DNA of 25,713 nt from an uncultured Proteiniphilum sp. (GTDB lineage Bacteria > Bacteroidota > Bacteroidia > Bacteroidales > Dysgonomonadaceae): the NCBI RefSeq assembly GCF_937873925.1, contig NZ_CALNAT010000217.1, positions 1 to 25,713 of the forward strand. Reading direction: 5' to 3'. The notes under the pieces were generated by a model. That model worked only from the letters and a program-made list of their open reading frames with translations, searched no databases and was not told the origin of the DNA. This document shows positions 21,775-25,713 of the stretch, piece after piece; the first letter of the stretch is position 1, and every line of letters begins with the position of its first letter. The translations under genes and the position numbers were made by a program.

Positions 21775-24700
21775 CTATAAGATAATATTTACACCAAGAT
21801 TATACACCCTTTGGACCGGATAACCTAATCCATCCCCTGCCATTTCGGGATCCCAGAGTTTGAACTTAGACCATACCAGCAGATTAACGCCGCTAAGATA
21901 CACGCGGAAAGTTTTGATCCTGAGTTTTTGTGACAACCGTTCGGGAAAAGTATAGCCCAATTCGGCTGTTTTAAGGCGCAGAAAACTGCCGTCTTGTAAC
22001 CAATAGGTGCTATTCTGTGCATTGTTCTGTATCACATTCTCAGACAAACGCGGCCAGAAAGGATGGAAACTCCGGTTGTGTTCCGACCAGTGATCATCAG
22101 CAATATATTTGAGCAGCGCCCGCTGTCCGTTATTGATAAAAGGCGATACGGCATTGACATCGATCATAAATGACGACCGGGCTGAACCCTGAAAGAAGCA
22201 GGAGACATCAAAACGGCGGATACCCATCGAAAATCCGGCTCCGTAAATGATTTCGGGCGTACTGGGATATCCTATCGGCACTATATCGTTGCTGTCGATC
22301 ACACCGTCATTATTGATATCCATATACTTAATATCACCTGCCATGGTTTGGGTAGCATCTCCGAAATTCTGCCGGGGGGAGTTTGCTACCTCTTCTTCAT
22401 CTATAAACAGACGCTCGGCAATATATCCCTCCCATTGATTGAGTTTACGTCCCACCCGTGATCTCCATGGGGTATCGGAATAATCCGGCTCTTCTACCTT
22501 TACGTATCTGCTGGTGGCATAGGTAAAGTTTCCGTTCATCACTAACCAGAAATCATTGGAAAATGATTTCTGGTATTTTATTTCGGTTTCAAAACCTTTA
22601 CCTTCGGCTATACCGAGATTTGACTGCGGTATAGTGGCTAATCCCATGGTACTGGGTACATTTTGACGGGTTTGCAGGATGTTCTCACGTCTCTCAGTGA
22701 AATAATCGGTCAGGATTGTCAGATCATTGAATAGGCCGAGTTCAATCCCGAGATTCATTTTCTTCGCTACTTCCCATGTGACCAATTCATTGGCGTACCT
22801 GGAAATGGAGATGCCTGGTTTGCGGGTACCTAATTCAGTTCCGAAAGTATACCCATAGCCCGCGTCTTCCATGTTGACCTGTGACATATAAAAAAATCTG
22901 TCATATAAAGAACCTATCTGATCATTCCCGACCAAACCATAAGTCGATTTAAATTTAAGGTTTGTAATAACATTCTTATAAGGTTCCATAAATGATTCAT
23001 TGGATGCAAGCCAACCCATCCCGAAGGAAGGGAAAAATCCAAATCGGTTATTTTTTGCAAACCGTTCGCTTCCGTTGTACCCGAAATTAAATTCTGCAAA
23101 ATAACGCGAATCATACCCGTATGCAAATCTTCCCGCAGTAGATATATTCCGTTGAGGAAGGGATTGTTGGATGGTAGTAACTTCCGTATTGGTAATCTGT
23201 TGCAACGAAGATACAAGCAGTATATTCATATCATGTTTTTCTTCGAATACTTTATTATACCCGAGGCGAAATTCACCATACATACTTGCAATTACATCCT
23301 TTCTACCGAAATCATAGGATAAATATTCGGAACCCGTGGTCGGATTAAAATTCCTTAACCGATAGGAGCCATCCAAAGTGGTTACCGGTTCGTAATAGAA
23401 AGGCCTGTACGAACGGTTCAGATCGTAATATGATTCACGTTTCATATTCACTAAACCCCGTATAAACAGACCATTGAATGCTTTATCAAATTTCTGCTCC
23501 ATTTCCATTTGCGTAAGCATCATTGACGTCTTGGCTTCCTTGTAGCCGCTGATAATTTCAGCTAACGGATTGGTGTAATAATTATCCGGAGGACGGTTTA
23601 TTGCTGTTCCGAATAGCAGATGATTGGTATAGAGGTTTGCTTCATCTTTAGGGTAAGTCGGTGAAAACATAACGGATGTTGCATTTCTTGCAAGCTGGAA
23701 TACTTCCGCACCTCCCTGCTTTGGTCCATGCGAATCATCGAATGTGCCATAGAAACGTATCATACCAGTAGTCCGGGGAGTTAACTTAATGGTTACATTC
23801 GATCTCAACTGAATTTTTCTTAAGTCGATATTACTGCTTACACTATTCTCCGGTATATCTTTCAGTATCCCGGTATCGTGCTGCATATTGCCTGCAATAT
23901 AGTATTGCACCATTTTACCTCCTCCTGAAATATTCACATTTACCCGTTGGTTAAAGGTTCTGTCTTTTATTAGATAATCATACCAATTTACTGATGGATA
24001 CATAAGTGGGTTAGTACCATTTTCCGTGTGATAGATCTTTTCCGGTGAATACACATAGTCGAGCCTGCCCGTTCTGGTGATTCTTGCCTCATTATGCAAT
24101 TTCATATAAGTAACGGGATCAGCCAGTTCCACCAGTGCGGAATTGGCTGAGCTGGAAAGTTCTGCCCTCACATTGATACTCATCTGATCGGCAACACCTT
24201 CCTTTGTTGTCACCAGAATTACGCCATTGGCTCCACGGGCACCATATAAAGCGGCAGAGTTGGCATCTTTCATTACCGAAAATGATGCAATATCGTCGGG
24301 ATTAATTCTGGCAAGATCAGTAGAACTCATTTCAATCCCGTCAATTAAGATAAGCGGGTCTTTTTTTCCTGCTGCACTGAATGATGTGATACCCCGTATG
24401 AAGAACTCTGCATTGTCCAGCCCCGGTTCGCCCGAGCGTTGGTAAGCAATTACACCAGCCAATCTTCCCGCGAAAGCCGTAGTCATATTACTGGAAGGGA
24501 CTTTAAGTTCTTTAGGACTGATTGTGGTAATCGAACTGACAACACTCTCTTTTTTCTGTTTCCCAAAAGCTACTATCTGGACTTCATCCAATGAAATGAC
24601 ATCCTCCCGGAGCGTTATAGTTACATTATTGGCTTCCCCGGCTTTCTCTTCTTTACTTTCATAACCAATAAATGAATAGACTAATGTTTCATTTGCACTA

Positions 24701-25023
24701 CATTTAATGGTATATTTTCCATCTATGTCCGTAATAACTCCGGCTCCTTTTCTTTCTTTTACTGCTACTTGAACTCCAGGCATGGGAAAACCATCCTGAT
24801 CAACCACTCTTCCCGAAACCTGAACTTCCTGTTGTTGAATTTCCTCAATTTTGGGATTTAGAGATGTAGTTAATTTCTTCGTAGAGAACTCTTCTGGAGA
24901 ATTGATTCCCCTCACAGATAAAAAACATGTAAAGAATATCAAAAGAACAGAAATCTTCGCTATTCTTTGCATTCGGTTGCATTTTTTAAGCGCAACTTGG
25001 TTAGATTTAATTACTTCTTTCAT
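21775..25023 (-). CDS. RagA/SusC-family TonB-linked outer-membrane transporter
   Basis: 1082 residues. After a signal peptide (hydrophobic KISVLLIFFTCFLSVRG; an internal Met18 is an alternative start) comes a carboxypeptidase-regulatory-like domain at about 69-140 (VSGRVVDQDGFPMPGVQV, TDIDGKYTIKC, SFIGYESKE). A TonB plug follows, with the classic LYGARGANGVILVTTKEG, then a 22-strand-type barrel ending in RVYNLGVNIIL. It imports the ligand across the outer membrane with TonB energy. It is the first gene of the SusCD operon. The untranslated region before it is long and structured (see 25086-25125 and 25305-25353). No ECF sigma/anti-sigma pair or hybrid two-component regulator lies in the visible upstream DNA. 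Confidence 0.94.
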   Translation of the reverse strand: MKEVIKSNQVALKKCNRMQRIAKISVLLIFFTCFLSVRGINSPEEFSTKKLTTSLNPKIEEIQQQEVQVSGRVVDQDGFPMPGVQVAVKERKGAGVITDIDGKYTIKCSANETLVYSFIGYESKEEKAGEANNVTITLREDVISLDEVQIVAFGKQKKESVVSSITTISPKELKVPSSNMTTAFAGRLAGVIAYQRSGEPGLDNAEFFIRGITSFSAAGKKDPLILIDGIEMSSTDLARINPDDIASFSVMKDANSAALYGARGANGVILVTTKEGVADQMSINVRAELSSSANSALVELADPVTYMKLHNEARITRTGRLDYVYSPEKIYHTENGTNPLMYPSVNWYDYLIKDRTFNQRVNVNISGGGKMVQYYIAGNMQHDTGILKDIPENSVSSNIDLRKIQLRSNVTIKLTPRTTGMIRFYGTFDDSHGPKQGGAEVFQLARNATSVMFSPTYPKDEANLYTNHLLFGTAINRPPDNYYTNPLAEIISGYKEAKTSMMLTQMEMEQKFDKAFNGLFIRGLVNMKRESYYDLNRSYRPFYYEPVTTLDGSYRLRNFNPTTGSEYLSYDFGRKDVIASMYGEFRLGYNKVFEEKHDMNILLVSSLQQITNTEVTTIQQSLPQRNISTAGRFAYGYDSRYFAEFNFGYNGSERFAKNNRFGFFPSFGMGWLASNESFMEPYKNVITNLKFKSTYGLVGNDQIGSLYDRFFYMSQVNMEDAGYGYTFGTELGTRKPGISISRYANELVTWEVAKKMNLGIELGLFNDLTILTDYFTERRENILQTRQNVPSTMGLATIPQSNLGIAEGKGFETEIKYQKSFSNDFWLVMNGNFTYATSRYVKVEEPDYSDTPWRSRVGRKLNQWEGYIAERLFIDEEEVANSPRQNFGDATQTMAGDIKYMDINNDGVIDSNDIVPIGYPSTPEIIYGAGFSMGIRRFDVSCFFQGSARSSFMIDVNAVSPFINNGQRALLKYIADDHWSEHNRSFHPFWPRLSENVIQNNAQNSTYWLQDGSFLRLKTAELGYTFPERLSQKLRIKTFRVYLSGVNLLVWSKFKLWDPEMAGDGLGYPVQRVYNLGVNIIL

Positions 25024-25085
25024 ACATTTGCAATGAATTTTAGTTTACATTATTGAATTTGGTATTTTGTAAATTAATCTTTCAT

Positions 25086-25125
25086 GAAATCGGGTGATGT
25101 ATCGGCATTGTCCGATTTCTTTTTT
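25086..25125 (+). terminator. Alternative hairpins with T-run, antisense to the susC leader
   Basis: GAAATCGG (25086-25093) can pair with CCGATTTC (25112-25119). Alternatively ATCGG (25101-25105) pairs with CCGAT (25112-25116) over a 6-base loop. The two are mutually exclusive because they share one arm. On the plus strand TTTTTT follows at 25120-25125, the form of an intrinsic terminator, although no plus-strand protein gene ends here. On the minus strand the same structure lies in the susC leader about 65-100 bases before the start codon. Confidence 0.5.
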
Positions 25126-25560
25126 CATTCATTTCCATAAGCATTTTATTATTATATAGTTTTGAAAAATGGGAACCTCAGATAAGCGAACAATCGATTC
25201 TATTCTTAAATTACAATATTTTAGTCTGTTAATCTTTGATCTATATATTATTATATCAGTCATGATAATATGTTCGTATCAATAATAATAAACGAAAATA
25301 TGCGTTTTTATGCATTTTTTAAATTTAAATACACGCAAATATATGCATAAAAATAAATAACATTATAAGCGGAGGGTAAAAAATGTATATATTTAACAAA
25401 AGATAACTACTTTTCTATTTATGATAACAGTAGTAGAAGGTAGAAGGCAATTCAAAAGATTAACCTATGTGGATAATATATTTTAATTAACTGTTATTCA
25501 GCGAATAGCGTAAGGCTATCCGAAAATATTCAATGACATTATGACGAAATATCTGATAAT
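25126..25560. other. AT-rich region upstream of susC without an identified gene
   Basis: No ORF with a recognisable product. Besides the repeat at 25305-25353 there is an interrupted near-palindrome around 25247-25270 (TATTATATCA...TGATAATAT). On the minus strand a short frame of about 40 codons ending at 25487 (KENLYNLNYQIFRHNVIEYF) looks amino-acid-like but has no start; see the partial ORF at the window edge. Confidence 0.4.
25305..25353. promoter_or_regulatory. 11-bp inverted repeat enclosing a -7-like element upstream of susC
   Basis: TTTTTATGCAT (25305-25315) is the exact reverse complement of ATGCATAAAAA (25343-25353). A third half-site-like TATGCGT lies at 25300-25306. Between the arms, on the minus strand, TATATTTG (25336-25343) matches TAnnTTTG, but I find no -33 partner at 19-21 bases. 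This could be the susC promoter/operator, which would give a leader of about 300 bases. Confidence 0.4.
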
Positions 25561-25713
25561 TCAAATTATAGAGATTTTCTTTTGATAAGAAGATAAGCGT
25601 TTGTCCCCCGGATCTAATTCTGTGATGAGATAAGAGATATCATTCAAATCCGCTACTTTATATCTCTTTGAGATATTTAATTTTTCGGAAATAGTCAATA
25701 ATATTGTTTGGCT
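25561..25713 (-). CDS. Possible 3' end of an unidentified minus-strand gene
   Basis: From the window edge a minus-strand frame stays open for 50 codons (SEKLNISKRYKVADLND..., ELDPGDKRLSSYQKKISII) to a TGA at 25561-25563. The residue composition looks protein-like, but I recognise no family and the start lies outside the window. A second open frame that begins near its end and runs on to 25487 hints at a frameshift or overlap. It may be chance in AT-rich DNA. Confidence 0.25.
   Translation of the reverse strand, partial: SQTILLTISEKLNISKRYKVADLNDISYLITELDPGDKRLSSYQKKISII

Overview
The window looks like a chromosomal segment of a Bacteroidota bacterium, probably order Bacteroidales. The support is a SusC/SusD pair with DUF4959/DUF5000-type and DUF4998-type lipoproteins, abundant lipobox signal peptides, and promoter-like elements of the TAnnTTTG type. 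Genus cannot be read from the sequence. No tRNA, rRNA, CRISPR array or intact transposase is visible.

Region 1 (1-2385, minus strand) holds a creatininase-family amidohydrolase followed by an NCS2 uracil/xanthine-type permease. They probably form a two-gene operon behind a recognisable promoter.

Region 2 (about 2400-9970) is visibly more AT-rich and looks rearranged. It contains a small Cys-rich ORF with a lanthipeptide-like leader end (EMRGLFGGG) and its own terminator, a large S41-peptidase lipoprotein, the C-terminal third of a LanC-type lanthionine cyclase, a convergent paralogous S41 lipoprotein, a 350-bp duplicated piece of the first S41 gene, and a frameshifted fragment of another PDZ/S41 gene. 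I read this as the decayed remains of a class I lanthipeptide-type locus in which two S41 genes stay intact. No LanB is present.

Region 3 (10013-25023, minus strand) is a SusC/SusD locus for an amino-sugar-containing ligand. In transcription order it runs: SusC, SusD, DUF4959/DUF5000 lipoprotein, DUF4998 plus five-bladed propeller lipoprotein, MurNAc-6-phosphate etherase (MurQ), an exported Tat-signal DegT-type aminotransferase homologue, a strong terminator, then a BadF/BadG-type amino-sugar kinase, a ceramidase-like lipoprotein with a five-bladed propeller inserted in its fold, and an FHS-type MFS sugar transporter. A plausible model is surface capture by SusCD and the lipoproteins, N-deacylation or amide cleavage by the ceramidase-like enzyme, MFS import, kinase phosphorylation, and removal of the lactyl ether by MurQ. 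The locus has no recognisable glycoside hydrolase or polysaccharide lyase, and two of its proteins carry the same kind of tachylectin-2-like propeller.

Region 4 (25024-25713) is a long AT-rich leader/regulatory region upstream of susC. It has inverted repeats, two mutually exclusive hairpins next to a T-run, and at the window edge possibly the 3' end of another minus-strand gene.
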